From Thamnidium elegans (lineage: Eukaryota; Mucoromycota; Mucoromycetes; Mucorales; Mucoraceae), in contig JAIXMG010000010.1 in NCBI GenBank assembly GCA_025201345.1, forward strand, positions 186,001 through 250,000: DNA of 64,000 nt. Direction: 5' to 3'. Of this stretch, positions 34,748-47,088 are shown piece after piece. The translations under genes were made by a program, and so were the position numbers. The notes below the pieces were generated by a model. That model was not told where the DNA came from. It did not search any database and worked only from the letters and a program-made list of their open reading frames with translations. The number at the start of each line of letters is the position of its first letter. The first letter of the stretch is position 1.

Positions 34748-37745
34748 GATACATTTCTTTTGTACAGTCTTCCCGTTCGTCGTTTTCCAAACAACATTCA
34801 AGTGCATCGATTCGAATCTAATTTTGCAACAAAATTACTTAGCAGCGGTACAGAACACTTGGGCGCCTTAACAAACGCCGGCGACGTATTTTTATGGATC
34901 TGTCGATCCGCCAACCTTCGTCAACCTGAACAAACCCAAACAAAAAAGTCTCGCAGCAAAACCATCGTTTCTGCTCCCAAACGTATCTGGACAGCTCATA
35001 AACCACATTTAGCTGCTACTGATGCCAGCATTGGTCAAAATGGCGAACTTATTGTCTGTACCATGTCAGGCCACGTATTTATCGGTAGATCCGAATCCAA
35101 CGGATATAAATTTACGCAAGTTCCTTCAATTCAACGATGTATTAAAGTATGCGCTAATTCAAGTGGCGCATTTGCTGCAATTCGATCCGAATACCAGTTA
35201 AACCCAATAACTGATATACCTGCTTCTACATTATCGCATGATATCATCGGTGCATTGCCTCACATACAAGTCTCTAACCGGCTTAAAACAGAACTGCAAA
35301 GACACGACGCCAATGAAAAAGTAGATATGAAAAGGGCACTAGATAGATTCTGTAAACATAATAGTAACCATGTAGAATCGGAAGATATGGCTGCGTACGA
35401 AGCAGAAAAATCCATTGTTCGACAAAACTATAACCAGATGCGAGCACGTAGTATTGACGATGCATGGAAACAAGTAGATCTGATTGCTAGAGACGATACG
35501 GCATTAGATATTGTACTTGTGGTAGAAAAAAGAAATATTTATTGTCACAGTTCAATTTTAAGATGTCGTAGCGAAGTATTTAAGCGATTAGTGAAATGTA
35601 AAGATCGAATTGTGGGTGGAGATATCAAGATCAAGTTAAATAAAAGAGAATCCGATGGTAGAATAGAAATCCTTATCGAACAATGCCAATTAGCATCCGT
35701 CCTATTGCTTTTAGACTTTATCTATACGGACGAATACTCACACCCAATGACATTAAACTTTCAACCACCTATACTTTCTTCCTCTCAAAAGCATACATTT
35801 ACCACCAAATCTATTCAAAAGGATTTACTTTCTCTTGCAAAGATTTTCCATATTCCAAACTTAATCTCAACATCACAAGAAAATTACTACCGTAAAACAA
35901 CTTCTTTACAACACGACTTAAAGCAGCTTTTAGAAAAACAAAAGGGAACGGATATAGTGATTAGAACAAAAGATGATAACGATACCAAATGTCATCAAGT
36001 GGTACTTGCTCAACGATGTCCTTATTTCGCAAACCTGTTACAGGCTGGGTCTGTTTGGGTACAATCCAGAAAAGAGCAATCCACAGGACCTATTGAGGTC
36101 AACTTGGATCATATATCAAAAGAAATTATGGACACGATTGTAAAATATATTTACATGGATCAAGATGAATCTGGTTTATTCAACACAATTGAAAAAGACC
36201 GAGAAGAATCCATGATGTATTTCTTGCTTGACCTTCTTTGTGAATCAGATGCACTCTTGTTAACTAGACTAAAAGCAGTTGCTGAAAGTGCTTTGGTACG
36301 TTTTATAAAACTTCGATCGGCCTCAGTTATATTTGAATGTGCAGATATATATCTTGCCGACGCTTTAAAGAAATCTTGTTTACAATTTATCAGCGTGAAT
36401 TTACCTACATTTTTAAGTTCAAGGTAAAAGAAAAAAAAAGAATACAAAAAAAAAAGAAGGTTTTAACAATCCAGTTATATAGTATGTTAGGTTCTATCTC
36501 TACGCGACTTATTCGTGATTTAGAAACTTATGTACGTCAAAGTCAAATACAAGAAACACCAACCGTGCCTCGAGGTCACTTTAGTTTTACCGCTGATGAT
36601 TCATATCTTGAAGTAGAAGACCCTGAATTTTCAACATCGTTATATGCATTGAGTAGAGGTGATGGTAGTGTTTCATCATTCTTGGAGACTTTAGTGACTT
36701 TACGCCCCGAAAAGCGACAACAGCAACAGCCAACCGAACCATCACAACCAACCAAAAGTCCTGTTCTTTTAGACCAAACATCTTCTTCATCAAAGAATGA
36801 AGGTAGAATGAAAAAGGGTATTCGGATATCACTTGATAACTTGGAAAATGAATTAAATACATTAGAAATCCAACCGAGAAGAAAGTCGACAGGCTGGGCT
36901 GCTACTACTACTGTCTCCGAAGAACCAATAGAGTAAGTTTATCTATATTATTTTTTATATGTTCACATGTAATTTAAATTATCTATATATAGATATTCTA
37001 CGAAACCATCGTTACGAGAAATTCTTGAAAACGAGACTCAACCCCACGATTCGGGTTCCAAAAGTGTCAAGGTTAATAAAATGATCCGAAAAAAAAATTG
37101 CAGTTGATATTAATATCTTTTTTAAAAAATGTTAATTAGTCATCTGTTCCAAAAAAGATTTCTCAAAAAGAAAGAAGAAAACTAATTCAAAAGCAAGAAT
37201 TAACAACCGAAGCATCTAGTTCAAAACCAGTGTGGGGTAAAGTAGCTGCTGTACAGGTGCAGCCTATTTCAGAAAGTGTTGTCACTGAATTACCAGACCA
37301 AGACCGAAAAGGCAAAAAAATGTAAAATATAATTTTTTATGCAACTTTAAAATTTAGATACTTACGTTTTTTTAAAAAATGTAGATATGTGGCGGAAGAA
37401 CAGTTTGATCAAATAGGTAGTAGCAGCAGTCGATATACCAATACAACCACTGAGGATCAAATTAAATTCAACCCTATTGAAACTTTTGGTCCATCGTTTC
37501 AAATGACTCCTATTCGTCGTTTACATTTTGGACACAGTACATCTAACGAGACCGAAAAATCATTCCAGACCATTCAAAAACAACAACAATTGGAAGATAA
37601 TTGGCGAAAGAATTTCAAACCTAAAAAGAATATTACAAAGATTCAAAAAGAAGAACAGGCAATTGAATCCATTGCTCAATATTATGTTCAAACACTTGAT
37701 ATTATGAGTGGAGAATGGTATGAAGTTCATAGATTAACCTCTTAA
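33146..37745 (+). CDS. IBTK-like protein: ankyrin repeats, RCC1 propeller, two BTB domains
   Basis: Ten exons join with exact phases: 33146-33444, 33519-33591, 33655-34228, 34300-34556, 34616-34689, 34768-36423, 36483-36932, 36993-37071, 37140-37321 and 37385-37745, coding 1334 residues. Order: two ankyrin repeats (NGRTALHCAVTWNR, GWTALHRALYMGN); RCC1 repeats (DLYTWGHNTNYVLGHAD, FGRGGRLGTGKELDTQ, VFTFGQNNFGQLG, IFTFGYNQGQLG); BTB domains at about 670-800 (ALDIVLVVEKRNIYCHSSIL) and 820-930 (GTDIVIRTKDDNDTKCHQVV); then a basic tail with SLREILENE and EEQAIESIAQYY. This is the order of animal IBTK (about 1353 residues), a CUL3 adaptor and inhibitor of Bruton kinase. A substrate adaptor for cullin ubiquitin ligases is the likely role; a kinase target is not implied. 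Confidence 0.9.
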
Positions 37746-38005
37746 AAGAAAGTTGTTTGCTTTTGCTGCATAAATCTGTAGCTGCTGTGTAAATATATTT
37801 AATTCGTTAATAAAAAAAAAAAAGCATGTACTAGTGTATATAAAAAAAAATAGTGCTTCATTCTTCACTTGCATCTTTAAAAAAACTAATATAGTCTGAA
37901 ACAAAGGAAACATAATTCCCAAGTTGTAATCACAATAAAGTTTTAATATAAAAGAACATGGAAAAAAACAATCAATATTAACATATCTTTCTTAAAACTT
38001 ATATC

Positions 38006-38752
38006 ATGAAACTCAACTTAATTTACATCAGTGCCTCTTCTGCATTATTAGCCTCTGCTGCCAACGCAGCCTCCATCTCCAAACGCGACTTAGAAATCCA
38101 AGAAAACCAATGTGACTTTGTCGACTCTCGATTCTTTATTACGCCTGCCAAAGTGTCAGGAGACACTGCTTCATCTTACTGTAGTTCATTAGGTGGTAGA
38201 TTAGCTGACGTTAACCAGCAAAACTCTATGGACTTGAGCGCTATTGTAAGTAAATGTCTTGGTCCTGATAAGAGTGTCAGAATTCAAACTTGGGATACAA
38301 ATAGCTTTGGAACCAATCATCTTGCCTTGACAAATGGGTTCCAAACTGCTGCTGGGTCCGTTAATGTTGCTGCTGAAACTGAAGAACTTTATGCCTTGTG
38401 TCAAATGGTAGATACAGAAGGTATTGTTGAATTGGAAACCGCCGATGCTGTTACTGCCAAGACGGATGCTGCTGCTGCTGCCGCTGCTGCCGAGGTTGAA
38501 TCTGAAATTTCCCCTGAAGCCGTAAAGGCTGAAGCTGAACCTGAAGCTGTAAAGGCCGAAGTTGTCCCCGCTGAAGAATCCGAAAATACTTTAGCTGCTG
38601 CTGGATGTAAGTAATTTCAGCAAAACCCTATAATATAAACGTATAACTAACAATTTCTAATAGTGGAAGAAAAAATTCAAATTCCTGATATGGACTTAAG
38701 CTTAGATCACAATATTGCTGGAAGCTTGGATTCAAACGTACCTGGAAACTAG
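38006..38752 (+). CDS. Small secreted protein with Cys-containing domain and Ala/Glu-rich tail
   Basis: Two exons (38006-38606 and 38664-38752) encode 229 residues with closed phases. Residues 1-22 are a signal peptide (LIYISASSALLASAANA), followed by a Lys-Arg site (SKRD) that a kexin-type protease could cut. The mature part has four cysteines and reads CDFVDSRFFITPAKV, then SYCSSLGGRLADV, then ALTNGFQTAAG and LYALCQMV. This resembles a C-type-lectin-like or related secreted fold, but I cannot assign it. An Ala/Glu/Val-rich, repeat-like region follows (EAVKAEAEPEAVKAEV). It probably ends up in the cell wall or medium. Function unknown. Confidence 0.75.
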
Positions 38753-39180
38753 ATAATTTATTAGATAAAAAATAAAATAAAACAAAGGAAAAATATATTC
38801 CTTATTCTTCAATATGTATATTAGTCATGGCTACCAGCCCTCTTAAAAGGCTGTCGCAGGCCTTTTTTTCTTTTTGTAAAATGTCCTATCGTATTCTTTC
38901 CTCTCCAGGTTGTTTGCGTACAGTATTTGTCTTTATTTTAAGACATAAAGCCTTAAACCTCTCTTTCCTTCACTTTGATAAAATCTGTGTGAATAACAAA
39001 GTAAAAAATAATGTGCTAATATTATTTTGTTTGATTATATCTAACATAAACTTTAGTCTCTTATATTTTTAATCTGGTCTTTCGTTTCTAGTTAATCGCA
39101 GTAGATGCTCTAATAAGGGGAGCTTTAGTCGCTATTATACCATGTTACAGTAAAAAGAAAAAAAAAGACATTTTTATTAT
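38753..39180. other. Convergent spacer, no supported gene
   Basis: About 430 bp between the secreted-protein and NmrA-like genes. An 81-codon ORF at 38827-39072 has chance-like composition. It probably holds the two 3' UTRs. Confidence 0.5.
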
Positions 39181-40293
39181 TTATTCAGGACGGAACTGAC
39201 GACGATTCTCCATAAAGAATTCTGAAATTTCGATAGGAGCACGACCCGTAATATCAAAAACATCAGAAGAAGGCATGTTAGGCATATCAGGACTACGAGT
39301 ATTTCTGAAATGATCAAGAATAAGCTCAATACAGAAGGGGTTCAAGTACTTGGGGGCAGGATACCAGTTAGGATCATCTTGTTCATAAGTAGAAGATTTA
39401 GCTTTATCGTCAGAGAACAATGATTGAAAGCTTTTCAAAAGACCGCTTTCAGAGGATGTCTTTCTTCGCTTGAGCCCTTTATCTTGAAAGACAACAGACA
39501 AGAAAGATTCAGTTTCTTTCTTCTTTCCTTCAGAGACAAATTTCAAGTAATTTTCAAGTTGTTCATCCGTAATAACAGTAGCTTCAACATCGGTATCGAA
39601 TCCATCTTTTCTTACAGCCTCTGAGAGTGCTTTAGAGAACAAATAAGGACTTGCAGGGACAGCACAAGTAAGTTCATAAACTCGCTTAATAGCAGTACGA
39701 GCAACCACATCAGCAGCGGTTGTTTCTTCTTCATAGTCACTGCTACTACCACTACCACTACCAATAGATTCATGTTGATTAGCCCAGACTGAACACTTAT
39801 TGGATAAAGCAGCTTGACAAACACACTCGCAGACATCCATGATATTGACCGTAAGCAAATAATCGGATTCGGACATGGGTAAACCAATAACAGATTTATT
39901 TTCAATCATGCTTGACCAGAAATGCATAAATTGTTGGATCAAAGGGATTCGGAAAACTACCCAAGCACCGTACTTGTAACGATCTCGAAGATAGCTTTCT
40001 ACTTGACTGAATTTTTCCATAGAAGAGTCTGAATCTTGATTGCTAGAACAGCCCATCCTATAATAGAGTGTAAGTAAATACATAATTAAATAAATAAGTA
40101 AAATACTTGCATGGATAACATCAAGATACGCTTGACCTTTTCGTGGATAGCAGCATCAATAAGATTCTTTCCTCTGTGGATTAAACGACCGGTAGAAGTA
40201 AATGGGTTAAAGATAAGAGCCTTGATATTAATCTTCATCTGTTCACGAAGCATAGATTGACTTTCATAATCGACTTCCTAAAGAAATACTATG

Positions 40294-40324
<31 letters not shown>

Positions 40325-40547
40325 CTTAAATAGTTATTACCCTGACTTCAATGCCTCTTTTCTCAAGGTCTTTCATTACACTCCTATCTTCGCACAACAC
40401 TCTTAAACGCCAATGTTTCTTTAACTGACCTTCTCTTTTCATCAATTGATCAGCAATGTAAATAGCCAAGGTACGACCGGCGTAAGAGTCACCATTGGTG
40501 AGAAGGATGTACTTGGTTTTCTTGGAAGTAATTTCACTGGTAGACAT
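39181..40547 (-). CDS. NmrA-like NAD(P)-binding (atypical SDR) protein
   Basis: Three exons (40341-40547, 40111-40277, 39181-40057) encode 416 residues. The second intron closes in frame only with a GC donor (GCAAGT at 40110-40105) and an AG acceptor. The N-terminal YILLTNGDSYAGRTLAIYIA is a Rossmann dinucleotide-binding start, with the gap between strands typical of NmrA/atypical SDR proteins. Conserved-looking blocks follow: ALIFNPFTSTGRLI, RILMLSM, and near the C terminus RAPIEISEFFMENRRQFRP. No catalytic Tyr-x3-Lys is evident, so a redox-sensing or binding role is more likely than dehydrogenase activity. A Ser/Thr/Lys-rich insertion (GKKKETESF to DKAKSS) lies mid-way. Confidence 0.7.
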
Positions 40548-40799
40548 ATTTTTTTAATAGAATATTCTTAAAAAGTTATCTTGGTAGAGTAATAATCGTT
40601 TGATCTTTTTATAATGTTTTAATGATTCGCACGAACCTTGCATCAAACAAGTTAATAACACGTTGTCCCGTGAGATTATTTTTTCTGTTAACTTGGTTTT
40701 TCTTTTTATGATACTAAAAAAACATGTTTGGGATAATATATCAACTATTTATTTAAAATAACAAAATATATATATATATATATATATAAACGTCTATCG

Positions 40800-43394
40800 C
40801 TAAAGTTGTTCCTTAGAGAATTCAGGAGGAGACATAGTACCCTTCTCAGTAAACTCACTCACAGCAGCAATATCATCAGTAGGAGGCAGCTTTACTAAAC
40901 AAGGCCACTGAACAAACTGATCACCGTGTTGAAGGGCAAATCGAACACCCGAAATCAAAACAGAGATCCAAAATAAGAGCAATAAAAGATAAGAAGAAAC
41001 TGATTTAAAACCTGAATAGCCAGGACGAACAATGTTTAACAAGAGCATAAAGAGAGCAAAGATAAGGATATAAGGTACAACACGGACACGAAGAGGCTTA
41101 TGGTCTTCAAAGAGGTTATGTGTTTTAGCTGCTGCGTCATTTCCGAGTTTATATCTTCCAAGGAATAAATCAAACGAATCTTGACGAGTACCATCCAAAA
41201 AGTTGTTCTTTACATAACGAACAATTGAGTTTGATAAATCTTGTAAAGCACCTGCCTTGGTACGTTGACCAGTTCTAAAATCAAATAATAATAAATAAAA
41301 ATGTCCGTTAACTATTCAAACGTTTATACTTTACCTAGTGAAATCAGTCTTAAGAGCACCAGTACCAGAATAAACACAACTGACACCATCAGCATTATCA
41401 GCCCAAGCTATATAAAAAAAAAGAAAAAAAAAGGTCAATACTCGTAAAATAAATACTACATGTATTCAAGGTCTTACTGTTTCTATAACTGTTCATGAAT
41501 GATTCTTGATCCTCAACCTTTTGGTTAGGTTCTAAAATACCAACTTGACGAAGTTGTTCAGTTAAAACCCATCTAGCAAGAGTACTTTGAACAACGTTAG
41601 TTCTATCCAAACAATCCATACAGTTGGAACGGACGACTGAAGTTTGAGTCTTTTTAATAACAGGAGTTTTTTCAGTTGAATCGATATAAGTATAACTAGA
41701 ATAAAAATTAGTTTAGAAAAAAAAAAAAAAAAAAAAGAACCAAGTTATACTGAATCCAAAAAAAACATACCCTTGTTCGACCAACTTGTCTTTTAATTGA
41801 TCAACCAAGAGTTGAATACGGTGCCAACGCATCTTGGAGCATTCAGAATGGAAATCAAAGTGAGTATAATAAATGCGAGGATCGTTTAATTGTTCAACAG
41901 TGCGAGCATAAGCTTGACCCATAGGAAGTTCATATCCCTTCTTGTTAATCAAATTAACCAAGATTTGAGGACCATAGATACGAATTTGTTCATCGAAATG
42001 GGCACGTGCGGCAGCCAACTAAAACAAAAGAACAGTTTAAGTTTAAAATTATACACACACACACACAAACAAAATCAAAAAAACTTACACTCTTTCTATT
42101 TTCACCAATCCAAAGACGAGGAGTATATTTAAGATTAATAACTTGAGTCCAATAAACAGGAATAGAACCTCTTGTCTGAACATATGATAATTCAATCTTT
42201 CCTTCAACTAACTGAGTTTTAGAAGAAGGACCGTCGTACAAGACCAATTGCTCTGTTTCCACAAAATTTGATACGTGGCCTTCAGCATCAATACCACGTG
42301 AAAAATAACGTGCACCAGGACGATGTCTACTTCTACGTGTAATTAAACCCCATGAAAAATTCTTGTTGTTAATTTGACAATTGTTGATTTCAACAACTAC
42401 AGAAAATATGAATATTTACACGTTTATATATTACTTATAAGCTATAAACTTACATCCTTGCATAACAGGTAAAATAAAATCAGATACCTATGATCATTTT
42501 TAAAAAGAAAAATTAAACTCTTTACCCCACAAATAAAATGCCTATTCTCGGCAATACTTACATCAAACTTTGCATCAATTAACTTGGAAGACACAAATCT
42601 ATTCCAGAAGAAACGTTCATCAGCCTAAATAAAGGCAAATAACTATTACCAATCTCTACTCCTCCATTTTTTTCTCTTTTTCTTACTTACTCTCTTATAC
42701 AAAGGTGCAGATACCATATCAGGTCCAAATTGATTTTGTCTTTGAACAGATTGAGTTAAATCATAATCGTATGAATAATAGAAAGTATTATTCTTAAGAT
42801 GAGTTTCGAGAAGGTTGACGAAATTTTGTTCTTCGGCTCTCTAAATGAAAAAAAAAACATCCTCATTTAAAAACCATACAATAAACAACAAATAATAAAA
42901 AAATACCTGAGTCTCGTTCAAGTTACTTAAATTAGAAGCCAAAGGTAAAATTTGAAAGCCTGCTACTCGATAGATAGTCTTATTATGAATAGTACCAATC
43001 TTTTCACGCTTAGTGATAATCAACATATAATCACCTTTTAACAAAAAATCAATATAAAGCTCTTATCAATATATGAAAAAATACACATACCAGCCCAAAG
43101 CTTAATAAAACCCATAAGACCATATACGTTCAAAGTATTTTCTTGCTCAGCAGCAGCAGGAATAGTTTCTATTATTATTACAGCTTAGATTTCTTTTCAG
43201 GACCATGTTTTTTCCCAAGATTACCTGTTAACTCAAGTTCACCAGTTTCGCGATGAACAGACAAGTTTGAACCTGTTGTAGGAGCAAGAACATATGCTTT
43301 GTGAGTAATATATCTATAAAAATTCTTGATCAATATACATATATCCTGCTAGAGATTGCCTTTCTGCTACTTACAATTTAAAATCTTTGTACAT
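40800..43394 (-). CDS. SAC1: SAC1 phosphoinositide phosphatase
   Basis: Twelve exons join with exact phases: 43375-43394, 43225-43313, 43091-43168, 42907-43034, 42691-42840, 42562-42624, 42454-42487, 42089-42396, 41771-42018, 41478-41695, 41335-41407 and 40800-41274, coding 627 residues. The N terminus [16 protein letters not shown] matches SAC1 family starts, followed by the Sac domain ([44 protein letters not shown]). The catalytic CX5R(S/T) motif is [10 protein letters not shown]. Two C-terminal membrane helices ([16 protein letters not shown] and [16 protein letters not shown]) anchor it in the ER/Golgi. SAC1 removes phosphate mainly from PI4P and so controls secretion and lipid exchange. 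All hallmark residues are present. Confidence 0.95.
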
Positions 43395-43920
43395 TTTAAA
43401 GTTTTTATGTTTCGAGTAAAGAAAAAAAGGGAAAACCTAGTTCTTCTTTTAATAGAATTGCAGTGGATTACAACTCCGGTTTTTATGGTCCCTTTTTTTT
43501 TTTTTTTTTTTTTGGGAGTTAAACCGTTGACATTATTGTACTGCCATATTGAGATAAGATATGACAATCATCATTTCTCAAAATAAAATAAAAATGTATC
43601 ACACAAACTTTTAAAAATACGCTTGAAAAACTTTATCCAACTTAACTTTTTGGTTACTGAAAGTAGTTCTTATCACACCCAGAGTCCTGAATGAGAAAAT
43701 AGCTAGTGGTTAGTTTACCCTTTATCTCTTTACGTAATAAGATGACGATTTATTTTCAATTAAAATATGGCGACAGAGTGAGTGTGTTTCGGTTGACTCG
43801 ATAGTTTTTTATACGTCACTTACAAATGAACATAGCGTTTTTACTTTCTCTTTAGGTTAAAAGCAAAGACAATTGGTTAACTCTAAATTGATGTAACTCT
43901 AAATTGATATAACTACATCT

Positions 43921-44119
43921 AACAACATCTCATTTGTGGATGGATATAATTTACCGGTCTCTATTGAGCCAGCAGAACAATCAAGTAAAGTTGATAAAGG
44001 ATATTACTGGTGTCGTAACATACCCACTTGCCCTTTAGAATTAAAGATTTGGATAGGTGGCGTTTATAGTGCTTGCCAGTCTGCTTGTTCAGTGTCGAGC
44101 TTCTGTTTATACAGTTACT
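43921..44119 (+). pseudogene. Fragment of a thaumatin-like protein gene
   Basis: The frame gives NISFVDGYNLPVSIEP, then CRNIPTCPLELKI and ACQSACS. This matches the order in fungal thaumatin-like (osmotin/PR-5-like) proteins, where a VDGFN-P motif is followed by Cys-paired CP...L and CKSAC blocks. Neither the expected N terminus with signal peptide nor the C-terminal disulfide region is found nearby, and the frame soon turns into T-run-coded Phe. It is a truncated remnant. Confidence 0.55.
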
Positions 44120-44574
44120 TGGTGTCCTTAATTTTTTTTTTTTTATTTGTAAAAGAATGCTATGGGCAGTGTAGGAATTATAAAAACAAAAAAATGGTTC
44201 AAATACCCATGTATTTTACATATTGTTTATAGAGATAAAGTAACATTTTATTATAAACAATATATATATACGCTATATAAAGTGGGACAGACGTTAGCCG
44301 TTCTCTCTCTCTCTTCTTTTTTAAAAAAGAAAAGAAAAGAAGAGACTGTTTCCCGAGCATAGCCGCGTGGAGGCCTCTGTCATTGTATGCTCTTCGCTTT
44401 TTGATGGGAGTACGGACAAAAATCGACCAAGAAAACTGCTGGCTCCCGACACATTGCGCGAGTTACCAAACTGCTCCCGGAACTGGAAAAAACGCAGAAA
44501 TTTACACTTTGATTTATTACACGGAAAAAGAAACTACAACTAAAGCCGTGACCTAGCCCAGCCAGGGTTTGCCT

Positions 44575-44725
44575 TCTACAAAAGAGAAAAATAAAATAGT
44601 GAGAAGGATATAAAACAAGAGGAAGTAAAAAAAAAACCATACCTGGAATCGCGTTTCCGAAAACGGTCCCTGCTGAAAGGTGTTGTTGTTGTTGTATGCT
44701 GGACTTAAGCTTAAGTTGCTGGAGG
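44575..44725 (-). other. Exon-like block pair of unknown gene
   Basis: On the minus strand a GC-richer 83-nt block (44643-44725) is bounded by a pyrimidine tract plus CAG upstream and a CAG/GTATGG donor downstream. A 67-nt T-rich gap follows, then TTTTGTAG and a second GC-richer block from 44575. The first block reads LSLSPAYNNNNTFQQG and FSETRF in one frame, the second KANPGWARSRL before a stop. A TATAAAAG on the minus strand lies near 44774. It looks like spliced exons of a small or decayed gene, or a non-coding RNA. No family recognised. Confidence 0.3.
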
Positions 44726-45810
44726 CTGATAAAGGAAAAAGAAAAAAAAAGAAAAACAAAAGTTGGCGATAGTCTTTTATACCAATAAAAAATAAAAATC
44801 TCTTGGATTTCGTCATAAATTGCATGTGATCTTTTTTCTCACACAATAGGGAGTAAAAAGTGTTTTTGTTATTATGTTTACTCAAAGATAGGAAGAAAAG
44901 GGATATTTTTTGATACGAATACATCTTTTCCTTTAAACCCTAATGGTATCTGTCAATTTCTTAAATTCAGTACAGTAGAGGTTTTTCATATAAAGGGCTA
45001 CACGAGTAAAGGGAAATAACAGTCTGTTGTCAAAATGAATTTTTTTTTTTGGTAACTACGTTAAGGTTGTATAGATAACAGTATTTATTTTTTTAAACAG
45101 GTGTTTTTTTTCTGTTATTAAACACTCAAAAAAAAGAAAAGATGGTCTAGACTTTATAATTAGTTCGAAAACGCATCTGAGGTAGTTATGTATACTCAAG
45201 TAATTGTGATGTCACGATACGATTGAGCTATTCATTAGACATATATCTATACATCTTATATAGATTCTCAACAATAATATTATCCCATAAAATACTGACA
45301 TAATCATTGTACCGTGAAAGTCTACAAAGTTTTTTGCTGTCAGTATTATTAGACAAATTAATAGAAATAATTATTAATTATATATACCGTCAATCTGTTT
45401 ATTATCAACATCCTTTCCTTTCCTCTTCATGTATTTAGGTTATAACTAGTTTCTCTCATTAAAAATATAAAGAAAAAAAAGTAAAGAGAAGTAGAAAGAA
45501 AGTGGTCAGTAAAAAAAAGAAAAGGAAAAAGGATGGTCAGCAAGAAAAAGAAAAAGTAAAGAAAACGGCGAATAAAAAAAATGAGCAGATTGGTAATTCA
45601 AGTATACTTTATCATTAGATGTTATTCAAAACACTTATTTTTACAGGCACTAACAGCTATACTATATTGTTTAATTAAGGGGCTATGGAGCCTTTAAGTA
45701 GCAATTATCCTGATCAAATTTTAAAAAAGAAGGGTGAGTATTTCAAATTCGTTTTTGAATGGGTGGAAAGGGTTTAAAAGAGCAAAAATATTTCAAATTG
45801 GTACTGGATA

Positions 45811-47088
<1,278 letters not shown>

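Larger units (their letters stand above)
43395..45810. other. Spacer with a thaumatin-like fragment and an unexplained GC-richer patch
   Basis: Between SAC1 and DAHP synthase. It includes a T-run at about 43493-43513, a thaumatin-like remnant (43921-44119), a GC-richer stretch at 44370-44740 with splice-like signals on the minus strand, and an A/G-rich stretch near 45460-45580 in which GGTCAG precedes A-rich repeats twice. Confidence 0.4.

Noticed and set aside
38827..39072. An 81-codon plus-strand ORF between the secreted-protein and NmrA-like genes
   Set aside because: Composition is Phe/Leu/Ser/Asn as expected from random AT-rich DNA; there is no motif and it lies between two convergent 3' ends.
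43356..43586. A 76-codon plus-strand ORF upstream of SAC1
   Set aside because: It overlaps SAC1 exon 1 and its 5' leader and consists of T-run-coded Phe and chance codons.
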